DNA of 56,843 nt from Clostridiales bacterium (GTDB taxonomy: Bacteria; Bacillota; Clostridia; Oscillospirales; Oscillospiraceae), in NCBI GenBank assembly GCA_020860385.1, contig JAJBUK010000127.1:1-56843 (forward strand), read 5' to 3'. Every line of letters begins with the position of its first letter. Positions within the stretch are counted from its first letter, which is position 1. The notes under the pieces were generated by a model. It made no database searches. It saw only the letters and a program-made list of their open reading frames with translations, and was not told the origin of the DNA. Positions 23,690-32,919 of the stretch are shown here, piece by piece. The position numbers and the translations under genes are program-made.

Positions 23690-26068
23690 ATGAAAAAACT
23701 TGATTTGAACCGGGGCTGGCTGGTAAAGCACGAGGGCACGGAGGAGCCGGGCAAGCCGGTGAACCTGCCCCATGACGCCATGCTGGGAGAGTCCCGCACC
23801 GCACAAAGCCCCGGCGGCACCAACACCGGCTGGTTCGAGGGCCATGACTACCGCTACACCCGCACCCTGGACGTGCCGGAGGACTGGCGTGGAAAGGCCG
23901 CCGTGCTGGAGTGCGAAGGGGTCTACCACAACGCTACCGTCCTCCTGAACGGGGAAGAGGTGGGCTTCCGCCCCTACGGCTACACCAACTTCTATGTGGA
24001 TTTGACGGAGCGGCTCCGCTGCGGTCAGGCCAACACCCTGGAGGTGGTGGCCCGGAACGCGGACCAGCCCAACAGCCGTTGGTACTCCGGCTCAGGGCTG
24101 TACCGTCCCGTGTGGCTGTACCTGTCTGAAGGGGCGGACTTCCTGCCCCCCAACGCCATCCGGGTAAAGACCCTCGGCATCGACCCCGCTCAGGTGGAAA
24201 TCACTGTGACCACGAAAGGCACCGGAACCGTATCGGTTCAGATTCTGGACGGCGGGCGGCAGGTGGCCGCCTTTGAGGGGGAGTCGAACGGCAAGGTGGT
24301 GTTCCGCGCCACGCTGCGAGGGGCCAAGCTGTGGAGCCCGGAAAGCCCCAATCTCTACACCTGCCGGGCCGCTTTCGCCGGAGACACGGCGGAGACCAGC
24401 TTCGGCATCCGCACCCTGGCCTGGGGGCCGGAGGAGGGCTTGACCCTGAATGGGAAGCGGGTCATCCTGCGGGGGGCCTGCATCCATCACGACAACGGTG
24501 TCCTGGGTGCCTGCGCCTATTCGGAGGCGGAGGAGCGGAAGATTCGCCTGCTCCAGGAAAACGGCTATAACGCCATCCGCTCCGCCCACAACCCCTGCTC
24601 CAAGGCGCTGCTGGACGCCTGCGACAGGCTGGGTATGCTGGTGATGGACGAGTTCGTGGACTGCTGGTACATCCACAAGACGCAGCACGACTATGTGACC
24701 TACTTTGAGGACTGGTGGCGGCAGGACCTGACAGACCTGGTGGAGAAGGACTATAACCACCCCTCCGTCATCCTCTACTCCACCGGCAACGAGGTCTCCG
24801 AGACCGCCCAGAAGAAAGGCATCGCCCTGACCCGGCAGATGACCGACTTCCTCCACACGCTGGACGGCACCCGCCCGGTGACCTGCGGCATCAACATCTT
24901 CTTCAACCTGCTCAGCTCCATGGGCTTCGGCGTGTACAGCGACGACAAGGCCCAGAAGCAGGCCGACGTGGAAAAGCCCAAAGCGGTGGGCAGCCAGTTC
25001 TTCAACGACCTGGCGGGCCTCCTGGGCAGCGGCACCATGAAAACCGGCGCGACCCTCCACGGCTGCGACCTCAAGACCAGAGACGCCTTCGCCGCCATGG
25101 ACATGGCGGGCTACAACTACGGCATCAAGCGCTACAGGCACGACCTGAAAAAGTACCCTGACCGGCTGATTCTGGGCAGCGAGACCTTCTGCTCCGACGC
25201 CTATCAGTTCTGGGAGCTGGCGAAAACGGAGCCCCGCCTCATCGGCGACTTCGTCTGGGCCGGTATGGACTACCTGGGCGAGGTGGGCATCGGCGCCTGG
25301 GAGTACCAGGACTATGCCCCCAGCTTTGACCACGGCGTGGAGTGGCTGGCCGCAGGCGCTGGCCGCATCGACCTGATCGGCACCCCCCTGGGGGAGGCCA
25401 GCTATACCAAGGTGGCCTTCGGCCTGGAGGACGGGCCGGTGATTGCCGTCCGCCCGGTGAACCACACCGGAGAGAAGCACTCCCCCTCCTCCTGGAAGAT
25501 GACCGACACCCTGTCCTCCTGGAACTGGCAGGGCTGCGAGGGCAAGAGCGCCGTGGTGGAGGTTTACACCCGGGCCGCCGCGGTGGAGCTGCTGCTGAAC
25601 GGCATCAGCGTGGTAAAGAAGGAGCGGAAGAAGGACTGCCGCCTGGTGTTCAACATCACCTATCAGCCCGGCGAACTGACCGCCGTAGCCTACGATGAGG
25701 CCGGACAGGAGACTGGCCGCAGCAGCCTGACCACAGGCTCGGCGGAAACGCAGCTTCGTCTGACCCCGGAGCAGGAGACTGTGCGGCCTGAGGGCCTGGC
25801 CTTCCTGAACCTGTGCTACACCGACACCGAGGGCAATGTGAAGCCCCTGGAGCGCCACCGCATCCAGGTGCAGGTCACCGGCGGCAAACTGCTGGGCTTG
25901 GGCCATGCCTGCCCCTACAACCCGGACGGCTTCCTGAAGGAGGACACCGACACCTACTATGGCCGGGCACTGGCCGTAGTCCAGGCGGACGGCACCGGCC
26001 CGGTGACGGTAACGGCGTCCGACGGCGTGCGGCAGGCGGCGGCAGAGTTGCCTCTGAATGCCGGGTAA
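23690..26068 (+). CDS. Glycoside hydrolase family 2 beta-galactosidase, copy 2
   Basis: A 792-aa cytoplasmic paralogue of the GH2 at 15037 with the same architecture: jelly roll (GVYHNATVLLNGEEVGFRPY), Ig-like domain, TIM barrel (RGACIHHDNGVLGA, AIRSAHNPCSKALLDACD), acid/base Glu368 in STGNEVSE and nucleophile Glu498 in ILGSETFC, and the same C-terminal GH2 domain (VTGGKLLGLGHACPYNPDGF). The Lys-rich loop of copy 1 is shorter here. I chose ATG 23690 because GGGAGGAG lies 5 nt upstream and the protein then aligns with copy 1. A symporter gene follows 81 nt downstream. Two copies suggest different linkages or aglycones. Confidence 0.92.
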   Translation: MKKLDLNRGWLVKHEGTEEPGKPVNLPHDAMLGESRTAQSPGGTNTGWFEGHDYRYTRTLDVPEDWRGKAAVLECEGVYHNATVLLNGEEVGFRPYGYTNFYVDLTERLRCGQANTLEVVARNADQPNSRWYSGSGLYRPVWLYLSEGADFLPPNAIRVKTLGIDPAQVEITVTTKGTGTVSVQILDGGRQVAAFEGESNGKVVFRATLRGAKLWSPESPNLYTCRAAFAGDTAETSFGIRTLAWGPEEGLTLNGKRVILRGACIHHDNGVLGACAYSEAEERKIRLLQENGYNAIRSAHNPCSKALLDACDRLGMLVMDEFVDCWYIHKTQHDYVTYFEDWWRQDLTDLVEKDYNHPSVILYSTGNEVSETAQKKGIALTRQMTDFLHTLDGTRPVTCGINIFFNLLSSMGFGVYSDDKAQKQADVEKPKAVGSQFFNDLAGLLGSGTMKTGATLHGCDLKTRDAFAAMDMAGYNYGIKRYRHDLKKYPDRLILGSETFCSDAYQFWELAKTEPRLIGDFVWAGMDYLGEVGIGAWEYQDYAPSFDHGVEWLAAGAGRIDLIGTPLGEASYTKVAFGLEDGPVIAVRPVNHTGEKHSPSSWKMTDTLSSWNWQGCEGKSAVVEVYTRAAAVELLLNGISVVKKERKKDCRLVFNITYQPGELTAVAYDEAGQETGRSSLTTGSAETQLRLTPEQETVRPEGLAFLNLCYTDTEGNVKPLERHRIQVQVTGGKLLGLGHACPYNPDGFLKEDTDTYYGRALAVVQADGTGPVTVTASDGVRQAAAELPLNAG

Positions 26069-26149
26069 GCGCGGCGCAGCAACGCGGGGCGGACAGCGAA
26101 GCCCCCCACCTGTATCTTCCTCAAACGGAAATGGAAAGGAAAATGTAAC

Positions 26150-27595
26150 ATGAGCAAACAAACGGAAAAAGGCGGCTTCTGGAGCACACCCCTGGCCAGC
26201 TCCGCCATTAAGACCGATGAAGTAAAAATACCAGAAATGCTGATAGGCTACCTGATTGGCCCCTTCGGCGCGCTGCTGTCCTCCGGTATCTTCACCAGCT
26301 TCCTGAACAAATACTTCACCGACGTGCTGCTGCTGGACACCGGCTTCCTGTCCGCCTTGCAGCTGGTATCCACCCTCCTTATCGTGGCGGCAAACCTGAT
26401 CGTGGGGCAGCTCATCGAGCGCACCCGCTGCCTGGCGGGCAAGGCCCGTCCCTGGGTGCTGCTGTCCGCCCTGACGTTGTCGGTGGCCAGCCTCCTGATG
26501 TTCGTCGTCCCCTTCCAGAACGAGACGGCGAAGATGGTGTGGATCGCCATCGCCTACAACCTGTACTATGCCGTCGCGTATCCCATCTACAACACCGCCA
26601 ACTCCACCCTGGTGCCTGTTTCCACCCGGAACAGCCAGCAGCGCGGCTCCCTGGCCTCCTTCACCAACATTGCCGGCCTGGGGGTCATGGGCGTAGGCTC
26701 CATGATTTTCCCCATCCTGGTGTCCAACGTCATGGGCAACAGCCAGCGGATGTGGTTCCTGGTGATGCTGGCCATCGCCATCTTCTCCGCCCTGACCATC
26801 TTCCTCCAGTACAAGTTCACCCGTGAGCGCGTCACTGAGGAGAGCATGACCTCCGGCAACGCGCAGGAGAACGCCGCGCCCCCTCTGGGCCAGCAGTTGA
26901 AGGCCGTCGCCAGCGAGAAGTGGTGGTGGATTACCATCCTGTTCTACATGGACTTCCAGTGGGCCGGAGCCATGAAGAACGGCTCCATGAGTTACTTCTG
27001 CCAGTGGGTCATCGACGCCACCCCCCTGGGCGGCGACTGGGGCGTTGCCCAGACCCTGCTCAGCGTCATGGGCGCTATCCCCATGGCGGTGGCGGCTCTG
27101 TTCGTGGTGCCGCTGGCCAACAAGTTCGGCAAGCGGAATCTCTGCTTCGCCGGTATGGTGCTGGGCGTCGTCGGCGGCATTATCGCCGGGATGGGCGGCA
27201 GCAACATCGTGCCGGTGGCCATCGGCGTGGCGCTGAAGTGCCTGGGCTCCTCCCCCGCCTGCTACCTGATTTTGGCCATGCTGGCCGACGTTATCGACCA
27301 TATCGAGTTCAAGAGCGGCATCCGTACCGACGGCCTGACCATGAGTATTTACAGCTCCCTGATGGTGGCGTCCACCCCCATTATGAACGCCGTGTTCATG
27401 GCCATGCTTGGCTCCGGCTATGACGCCGCCGCCACGGCTCAGACCGCCGCTGTGCAGTCCACCATCTCTATCAGCTACATCTGGGTGGAGACCATTGCCT
27501 TCGCCGTAGACGCCCTTCTGGTGCTCTTCTTCACCGTGGAGAAGAACCTGCCCGCAGAGCAGGCAGCCATCGCGGAGCGGAAGAAGCAGGAGTAA
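26150..27595 (+). CDS. GPH-family sugar:cation symporter (MFS)
   Basis: A 481-aa polytopic protein of about 12 membrane spans. KIPEMLIGYLIGPFGALLSS near the start, the first-half loop QLIERTRCLAGKARPWVLLS (GPH GxxxDrt..G-RpW pattern), WIAIAYNLYYAVAYPIYNT with TANSTLVPVSTRNSQQRGSL, and the second-half KFGKRNLCFAGMVLGVVG with MLADVIDHIEFKSGIRTDGL are hallmarks of glycoside-pentoside-hexuronide carriers (MelB/XynB type). It probably imports the oligosaccharides that GH2, GH42, GH43 and GH5 hydrolyse. AAAGGAAAA precedes the ATG. It is the only transporter in the locus. Confidence 0.92.
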   Translation: MSKQTEKGGFWSTPLASSAIKTDEVKIPEMLIGYLIGPFGALLSSGIFTSFLNKYFTDVLLLDTGFLSALQLVSTLLIVAANLIVGQLIERTRCLAGKARPWVLLSALTLSVASLLMFVVPFQNETAKMVWIAIAYNLYYAVAYPIYNTANSTLVPVSTRNSQQRGSLASFTNIAGLGVMGVGSMIFPILVSNVMGNSQRMWFLVMLAIAIFSALTIFLQYKFTRERVTEESMTSGNAQENAAPPLGQQLKAVASEKWWWITILFYMDFQWAGAMKNGSMSYFCQWVIDATPLGGDWGVAQTLLSVMGAIPMAVAALFVVPLANKFGKRNLCFAGMVLGVVGGIIAGMGGSNIVPVAIGVALKCLGSSPACYLILAMLADVIDHIEFKSGIRTDGLTMSIYSSLMVASTPIMNAVFMAMLGSGYDAAATAQTAAVQSTISISYIWVETIAFAVDALLVLFFTVEKNLPAEQAAIAERKKQE

Positions 27596-27646
27596 GCGTC
27601 CCTTTACCTGAGAACACAGATTTGCTTCCCATGCGCTTGTGCGCAC

Positions 27647-27679
27647 TCCCCCGGCGTCGGTTTTCTCCGCGCCGGGGGA
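27647..27679 (+). terminator. Hairpin after the symporter gene
   Basis: TCCCCCGGCG (27647-27656) and CGCCGGGGGA (27670-27679) give a 10-bp stem around GTCGGTTTTCTCCG. ACTTGTG follows, so it is at best a weak terminator. Confidence 0.5.
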
Positions 27680-27731
27680 ACTTGTGCTTGATTCCTTTCA
27701 CGCAAAAAACGCAGAATAAGAGGTGTCGCTT

Positions 27732-29030
27732 GTGAATCAACTGTCAAAATGGCGCAGTGCGCCACTCTGTGACCGCGTCACAGCCCTGGCGCTGGCCGTC
27801 ATCACGCTGACGGGGTGCGTCACCGTGGTGCGCCACGCCCTGCTGGGGAAGGCGCAGCCCCTGATCACCATGTGCATTGTAGAGGTGCTGCTGATTCTGT
27901 TGGCCTACATCGCCTGGAAAGGCCGCGCCCCCTGGCTGCTGCTGGGGGCTGGGGTGGGCTGCATCGTGCTCTTTTCCCTGACCAACTATCTGGAAACCAC
28001 TCTGTTCAACTTCGGCTTTGCCATTCAGGCCGCCGCCGCCCTGTTGGGGGCTATTCTGGGGACGATATTCGCCATCCGGCAGCGTCTGGGGCTGCGGAAG
28101 GGAGTGCTTGCCCCCGTTGTGGCCTTCGCTGCAATCGTCGTCGCGGTGCTGGTCTACTGGCTGGTGAACGTGGCCATTGCAAAGAGCGCCGAAGGGCCTG
28201 CGGAAAATGAGCTGTGGGCGGTACCCTCCGCCTATGACAGCGTGGACTGCGCCCAGCCCGGCACAGTGGAGCTGTTCACCTATCAGACGAAGGCCTATGC
28301 TACCGATGAGCGGGACGTGGAGAAAAGCGCCTACGTCTACCTGCCCTACGGCTATGACGCGAGCCAGCAGTACAACATCCTCTACCTGATGCACGGCACC
28401 GGGGACGATGAAGCCTATTGGCTGGTGACCCACGCCTACAACAAGACCATGATTGACAACCTCATCGCCAATGGCGACATCGAGCCCCTCATCATCGTCA
28501 CCCCCACCTTCTATGTGGAGGACGACTGCGCCGACGGTCTGGACGCCTTGACCTACTCCTTCCGGGAGGAGCTGCGCAACGACCTGATGCCCGCCATCGA
28601 ATCCACCTATTCCACCTACGCGGAGAGCTGCGACGAGGAGGGCTTCACCGCCAGCCGGGACCATCGGGCCTTCGCCGGGCTGTCCCGGGGGGCTGTAACC
28701 ACCTATCACGCCGCCTTCTGCGGCAGCCTGGACTACTTCTCCTGGTTCGGCACCTTCAGCGGCAGCCGCACCACGGCGGAGTACTTCCAGGAGACGCTGC
28801 AATCGGAGGAGTTTGCCGACTACTCCATCCACTACCTCTACGTCACCAGCGGCAACTTTGACTTCGCCCTGTCCGGGCAAATCAGCGACTATGCCGACCT
28901 GCTGGCGGTGGAGCCGCGGCTGACAGAGGGGGAGAACACCAGCTTTGACATCCTCCCCATGCGGTACCACTCCATCGGCTCGTGGCACCTGGCGCTGTAC
29001 AACTGCCTGCAAAAGCTGTTCGTCAGCTGA
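27732..29030 (+). CDS. Polytopic membrane-bound esterase (CE1/esterase D-like)
   Basis: A 432-aa protein. About five hydrophobic spans in the first 145 aa (for example AVITLTGCVTVV, MCIVEVLLILLAYIAW, LLGAGVGCIVLFSL and LAPVVAFAAIVVAVLVYWLV) anchor an outer catalytic domain. That domain has NILYLMHGTGDDEAYW, IVTPTFY, the nucleophile AFAGLSRGA (Ser318) and GSWHLALYNCL with the catalytic His, the pattern of feruloyl/acetyl-xylan esterases. I chose GTG 27732 because AAGAGGTG is well spaced; GTG 27723 overlaps that site. It closes the locus before a strong terminator. It would strip ester side groups at the surface. Confidence 0.82.
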   Translation: MNQLSKWRSAPLCDRVTALALAVITLTGCVTVVRHALLGKAQPLITMCIVEVLLILLAYIAWKGRAPWLLLGAGVGCIVLFSLTNYLETTLFNFGFAIQAAAALLGAILGTIFAIRQRLGLRKGVLAPVVAFAAIVVAVLVYWLVNVAIAKSAEGPAENELWAVPSAYDSVDCAQPGTVELFTYQTKAYATDERDVEKSAYVYLPYGYDASQQYNILYLMHGTGDDEAYWLVTHAYNKTMIDNLIANGDIEPLIIVTPTFYVEDDCADGLDALTYSFREELRNDLMPAIESTYSTYAESCDEEGFTASRDHRAFAGLSRGAVTTYHAAFCGSLDYFSWFGTFSGSRTTAEYFQETLQSEEFADYSIHYLYVTSGNFDFALSGQISDYADLLAVEPRLTEGENTSFDILPMRYHSIGSWHLALYNCLQKLFVS

Positions 29031-29065
29031 CCGGCCTGACCGCAGCGTCCCAGAAAACAACAAAA

Positions 29066-29096
29066 CAAGAGGCTGACCGTGATGGTCAGCCTCTTG
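29066..29096. terminator. Strong bidirectional terminator ending the polysaccharide locus
   Basis: CAAGAGGCTGACC (29066-29078) and GGTCAGCCTCTTG (29084-29096) form a perfect 13-bp stem with a 5-nt loop between convergent genes, with CTTCGTTTT on one side and TTTTGTTG on the other strand. Confidence 0.85.
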
Positions 29097-29130
29097 CTTC
29101 GTTTTCGGGAACCTTTAAACGGTCCATATC

Positions 29131-30318
29131 TCAGGAGAGGAAGGAGAAGGGGTCGGAGACGGTCTCCTCCGGCAACACGCCGGACACCCCGCCGGAGATT
29201 TCGCCCTCCTGCTCCTCCTCCGCGTCCGTTTCCGTCTCCTCCTCCGGGGCAACGCAGGCGGGGTAGGACTGGGTATCCCAGCTGTAGCGCTGGGACAGGT
29301 CCTCGTCGTAGTGGCGGAAGGTCTCCTCATCCGCCCCCTCGGTGACGTCCACATAGCAGCTGCCGCTGTCCGTGGTGACGATGTTCCACCAGTGGGGCGT
29401 GTTGTCTCTGGTGCCGTACACCGTCTCGCAGGAGACGCCCGCCAGATCGCACAGCACCTCAAAGGCCATAGCCAGGGCGTGGCTGGAAACCGGGTTTCCG
29501 TTCAGTGCGTCATACACGCTGTCGCTGCCCGCCTCGTCAAACTGGGCGATGGCCGCCAGCCGGGAGTACAGCAGCCACACGCCGGTCTCGTCCTGACTGA
29601 TGGAGCCGCTGGTCATGGCGGCGGCGGTGGAGCGCACCTCCTCCGCCATGCGCTGCAAGTCCTCCTGGCTGTTGGCCCACTGGAAGGTGATTTCCACAAT
29701 GCGCTTCGTGCCGGTGGAGTGGTACACCGTCACCAGCACGCCGGGGTATTCCACCGCGTAGGAGGGGTTCTGGTAGTAGGCCTCCTGCACCAGGGAGAGG
29801 ATCTCATCCTGGTCGGCATAGTAGCTGCCCATCTCCAGCACCAGCTCCTCCTCCCAGCTTTGCAGGGCGCTGGCGATGGCGGCGCGAATCTCCGTGGTGC
29901 CGTTGACGGTGCGGATGGAGGCGATTTGGTCAAAGGTGCGGCGGTAGCTATAGGTCACGGTACACTCATAGTAGGTGACGATGTGCTGATAGGTATAGGT
30001 GATGCCAGACAGAGCATAGGTGCCCAGAGGGTCGTCCTGCACCACCTCCTGGCAAGCCTTCTCCAAATCCTCCCCCACGTCGCCGGTGTACTGGTAGAGC
30101 CGCACCGTCCCCTCCGTCTCCCCCATGGTGACAAAGTACTGGATACAGTTCAGCAGCTCGGCGTAGGTGGTGGCCCGGAGGACGGAGACGTCCTCCGTGT
30201 CCGCCGTCTGCTCCACATAGGGCACCACGGAGGAGTAGCTCCGGGAGGCCACATAGCCGCAGGAGGTCAGGGGCAGCAGGCCGCAGAGAAGCAGCGCGGG
30301 AATCGCTTTCTTGTTCAT
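29131..30318 (-). CDS. Lipoprotein with transglutaminase-like domain
   Basis: A 395-aa protein starting at ATG 30318 (AGGAGG upstream). The signal AIPALLLCGLLPLTSCG has a lipobox ending in Cys19. After a long Tyr-rich region, the C-terminal third carries a transglutaminase-type triad: Cys in LAGVSCETVYG, His in PHWWNIV, Asp in CYVDVTEG. The 40-residue tail is strongly acidic. Such domains act as proteases or cross-linkers at the cell surface; the substrate is unknown. It has its own position between two terminators and converges on the esterase, so it is probably independent of the sugar locus. Confidence 0.8.
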   Translation of the reverse strand: MNKKAIPALLLCGLLPLTSCGYVASRSYSSVVPYVEQTADTEDVSVLRATTYAELLNCIQYFVTMGETEGTVRLYQYTGDVGEDLEKACQEVVQDDPLGTYALSGITYTYQHIVTYYECTVTYSYRRTFDQIASIRTVNGTTEIRAAIASALQSWEEELVLEMGSYYADQDEILSLVQEAYYQNPSYAVEYPGVLVTVYHSTGTKRIVEITFQWANSQEDLQRMAEEVRSTAAAMTSGSISQDETGVWLLYSRLAAIAQFDEAGSDSVYDALNGNPVSSHALAMAFEVLCDLAGVSCETVYGTRDNTPHWWNIVTTDSGSCYVDVTEGADEETFRHYDEDLSQRYSWDTQSYPACVAPEEETETDAEEEQEGEISGGVSGVLPEETVSDPFSFLS

Positions 30319-30352
30319 GGAACCTCCTGTTCTATCCGTCGGCGCCCTGGTG

Positions 30353-30389
30353 AAAAGCGTCCCGACTCCCGAAGCGGGAGCCGGGACGC
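30353..30389 (-). terminator. Terminator of the phosphoglucomutase gene
   Basis: GCGTCCCGACTCCCG (30357-30371) pairs with CGGGAGCCGGGACGC (30375-30389) with one mismatch and a 3-nt loop. On the minus strand TTTTC follows. It is 18 nt past the stop codon. Confidence 0.8.
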
Positions 30390-30406
30390 GGCTTTGCAAA
30401 GCGAAC

Positions 30407-32137
30407 TTACAGCTCCTTAATGGCGGGGGCGTACTCTGCGTACTTGGCGACCTTGGCGTCGCACTCCTCCTTGGTATCGGCGTTGGCCAGGATGTACACC
30501 TTGATCTTCGGCTCGGTGCCGGAGGGACGGATGATGAAGGTGGTGCCGTCCTCCAGGTCATAGGCCACCACGTTGGCGCCGGACAGCTCCATTTGCTCCA
30601 CCTTGCCGCAGGCCAGGCAGGTGGAGGTGCCGGACTGGTAGTCCTTCGCCACCAGCACCTTGGTGCCGGCCACCTCGGTCAGAGGCTGGGCGTGGAGCTT
30701 GGCCATGATTTCGGCCATCTTCGCCATGCCGTCCAGGCCGGGCATGACCAGGTTCATGGTCTTTTCACTGTAGAAGCCGTACTTGGCGTAGCAGTCCATC
30801 AGGGCGTCATACAGGGTCTTGCCCTGGGTGGCGTAGTAGGCGGCCATCTCCACCACGATAACGATGGCGGTGACGGCGTCCTTATCCCGGACATAGTCGC
30901 CAAACATATAGCCGCAGGACTCCTCGAAGGAGAAGATGACCTGGCCCTCGCCGGACTGCTCCAGCTGGTCCTTCTTCTCGCCCAGGAACTTGAAGCCGGT
31001 GAAGGTGCGGGCGCACTTCACGCCGTTGGCCTCGGCCACCTTGGTGGCCATGGCGGAGGAGACGATGGTGGTGTTGGCATAGGCATTGGCGGGCAGGGTG
31101 CCGGCGCGCTTCCGGGCCTGGATGGCGTAGTCCTCCAAGAGGATGCCGGTCTGGTTGCCGGTGAGGACGGTGTAATCGCCGGAGGAGGTCTTGACCATGA
31201 CGCCCACACGGTCAGCGTCGGGGTCGGAGCCGACGATCAGGTCGCAGCCATGCTCCTTGGCCAGGTCAACGGCCAGGTAGAAGCCCTCCGGGTTCTCCGG
31301 GTTGGGGGAGACCACGGTGGGGAAGTTGCCGTCAATGACCATCTGCTCCGGTACGCAGTAGACCTTCTTCATGCCCAGCCGCTTCAGCGCTTCGGGAATC
31401 AGCTTGTGGCCGGTGCCGTGGAAGGGGGTGTAGACGATGCCGAAGTCGTCGGCCACCTTGGCCACGGACTCCCGGTCAATGACCTGCTCCATGACGTTGG
31501 CCAGGAACTTCTCGTCGGTCTCCGGGCCGATGATGGTGACCAGGCCCTGGGCCTTGGCCTCATCCAGATCCATGATTTTCACATCGTCAAAGACGTCCAG
31601 CTCCTTCATCTTGGCGGCCACCACGTCGGCGGGGCCGGGAGGCAGCTGTGCGCCGTCGCTCCAATAGACCTTATAGCCGTTGTACTCCTTGGGGTTGTGG
31701 GAGGCGGTGATGTTGATGCCCGCCTGGCAGCCGTATTCCCGCACGGCGAAGGACAGCTCCGGGGTGGGGCGCAGCTCGTCATACAGCTTGACCTTGATGC
31801 CGTTGGCGGCCAGCACGGCGGCGGCCTCTTCCGCGAACTCCTGGGAGTGGTTCCGGCTGTCGCAGGAGATGGCAACGCCCTTCTCGCAGGCTTCGGGGCC
31901 CTCCGCCTTCACCACCTCGGCAAAGGCCTGGGTGGCGTGACCCACCACATGGCGGTTCATCTGATGCAGGCCAACGCACATGGTCCCCCGCAGACCAGCG
32001 GTGCCGAACTCCAGCGGGCCAAAGAAGCGGGACTCGATTTCTTTCGGGTCATCCTTGATTGCCTCCAGCTCGGCCCGTTCCTCATCGGACAAGGCGGGGC
32101 TGTTCAGCCATTTTTCATAAGTCTCCATAAAAGACAT
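30407..32137 (-). CDS. Phosphoglucomutase/phosphomannomutase
   Basis: A 576-aa alpha-D-phosphohexomutase that interconverts hexose-1- and -6-phosphates, linking sugar catabolism to cell-wall and polymer precursors. RFFGPLEFGTAGLRGTMCVG opens domain 1; the phosphoserine loop is NITASHNPKEYNGYK (Ser146), the metal loop GSDPDADRVG, the sugar-binding loop FEESCGYMFG, and the phosphate loop RPSGTEPKIKVY. The length fits the bacterial PGM/PMM type. ATG 32137 is preceded by GGAGGTG 6 nt upstream; upstream GTG and ATG choices lack a site. Confidence 0.95.
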   Translation of the reverse strand: MSFMETYEKWLNSPALSDEERAELEAIKDDPKEIESRFFGPLEFGTAGLRGTMCVGLHQMNRHVVGHATQAFAEVVKAEGPEACEKGVAISCDSRNHSQEFAEEAAAVLAANGIKVKLYDELRPTPELSFAVREYGCQAGINITASHNPKEYNGYKVYWSDGAQLPPGPADVVAAKMKELDVFDDVKIMDLDEAKAQGLVTIIGPETDEKFLANVMEQVIDRESVAKVADDFGIVYTPFHGTGHKLIPEALKRLGMKKVYCVPEQMVIDGNFPTVVSPNPENPEGFYLAVDLAKEHGCDLIVGSDPDADRVGVMVKTSSGDYTVLTGNQTGILLEDYAIQARKRAGTLPANAYANTTIVSSAMATKVAEANGVKCARTFTGFKFLGEKKDQLEQSGEGQVIFSFEESCGYMFGDYVRDKDAVTAIVIVVEMAAYYATQGKTLYDALMDCYAKYGFYSEKTMNLVMPGLDGMAKMAEIMAKLHAQPLTEVAGTKVLVAKDYQSGTSTCLACGKVEQMELSGANVVAYDLEDGTTFIIRPSGTEPKIKVYILANADTKEECDAKVAKYAEYAPAIKEL

Positions 32138-32273
32138 AGGGAACACCTCCACAAAAATTGCGCCAAGAATCGAGCTTCCTGACTTTACCCCTCTATTATA
32201 AACGATAGGAGGGTGATTTGTCTAGCATATTATGAAAAATCATTGTAAAAATTGTACGGCAACTCCACAAAAA

Positions 32274-32296
32274 GTCCGCCCCGGAGGCGGGCGGAA
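32274..32296 (-). terminator. Terminator downstream of rlmH
   Basis: GTCCGCCC pairs with GGGCGGAAC around a short loop. On the minus strand it is followed by TTTTTGTGG. It lies about 125 nt past the rlmH stop. Confidence 0.6.
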
Positions 32297-32342
32297 CGGC
32301 AATTTTGTTACCCAACGGTGGATAACACCTGACTGTGCGGCA
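32288..32342. repeat. Dispersed intergenic repeat, copy A
   Basis: GGCAATTTTGTTA, then a few variable bases, GGTNGATNANA and CTGACTGTNCGGC recur at 53904-53958 in the same order. The shared cores are 13 and 13-14 bases long. Function unknown. Confidence 0.55.
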
Positions 32343-32420
32343 AAGTACGACCTCTCATCAAAGGGCGCAGTTTCCCATTGCCGCTTATCGAAAATCAATA
32401 TGTTATCGAATCTCGATATA

Positions 32421-32903
32421 TTATTTATGATATTCAGAGCCTTTGTTGATTTGAAAGGCCCTATAAATCTGCTCCAGCAGCATCACCCTGGCCAGGTGAT
32501 GGGGGAAGGTCATGGGCGACATGGAGAGGCGCAGCGCCGCCTCCTGCTTGAGCGCCGGGTCCAGCCCATAGCTGCCCCCGATGAGAAACGTCACGGAGGA
32601 CTGGCCGGACACCGCCAGCGCCGACAGCTGCTCCGCCAGGGCCTCGCTGCTCATCTCCCTGCCCTCGATGCACAGGGCAATGAGCGTGGTACGCTTGGGC
32701 AGCCTGGCCCGGATGGCCGCGCTCTCCTTTTGCAGGGCGGCGTCGATTTGCGCCTGGGCGGGGTGCTCCGGCAGGCGCACCTCCGGCAGCTCCACCAGCT
32801 CCAGCTTGCACAGGCCGGTGAGCCGCTTCCGATACTCCTCCACCGCGTCCCGGTAGAACCGCTCCTTTAGCTTACCCACGCATAAAACCGTGATGTTCAG
32901 CAT
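32421..32903 (-). CDS. rlmH: 23S rRNA (pseudouridine-1915 N3)-methyltransferase
   Basis: A 160-aa SPOUT methyltransferase that acts on helix 69 of assembled ribosomes. It starts MLNITVLCVGKLKERFYRDAV, has LIALCIEGREMSSEALAEQL, the SAM-binding trefoil-knot loop FLIGGSYGLDP, LRLSMSPMTFPHHLARVMLLE and the invariant C-terminus QIYRAFQINKGSEYHK. The length is standard (155-160 aa) and nothing is missing. GGAGGTG precedes ATG 32903. It follows the YycJ-type gene by 16 nt, a common neighbour pair in Bacillota. Confidence 0.98.
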   Translation of the reverse strand: MLNITVLCVGKLKERFYRDAVEEYRKRLTGLCKLELVELPEVRLPEHPAQAQIDAALQKESAAIRARLPKRTTLIALCIEGREMSSEALAEQLSALAVSGQSSVTFLIGGSYGLDPALKQEAALRLSMSPMTFPHHLARVMLLEQIYRAFQINKGSEYHK

Positions 32904-32919
32904 ACGGCACCTCCGGCGC

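Noticed and set aside
24092-27646. 1184-codon minus-strand open frame
   Set aside because: It covers GH2 copy 2 and the symporter antisense, with repetitive His/Gln/Gly composition and no ribosome site.
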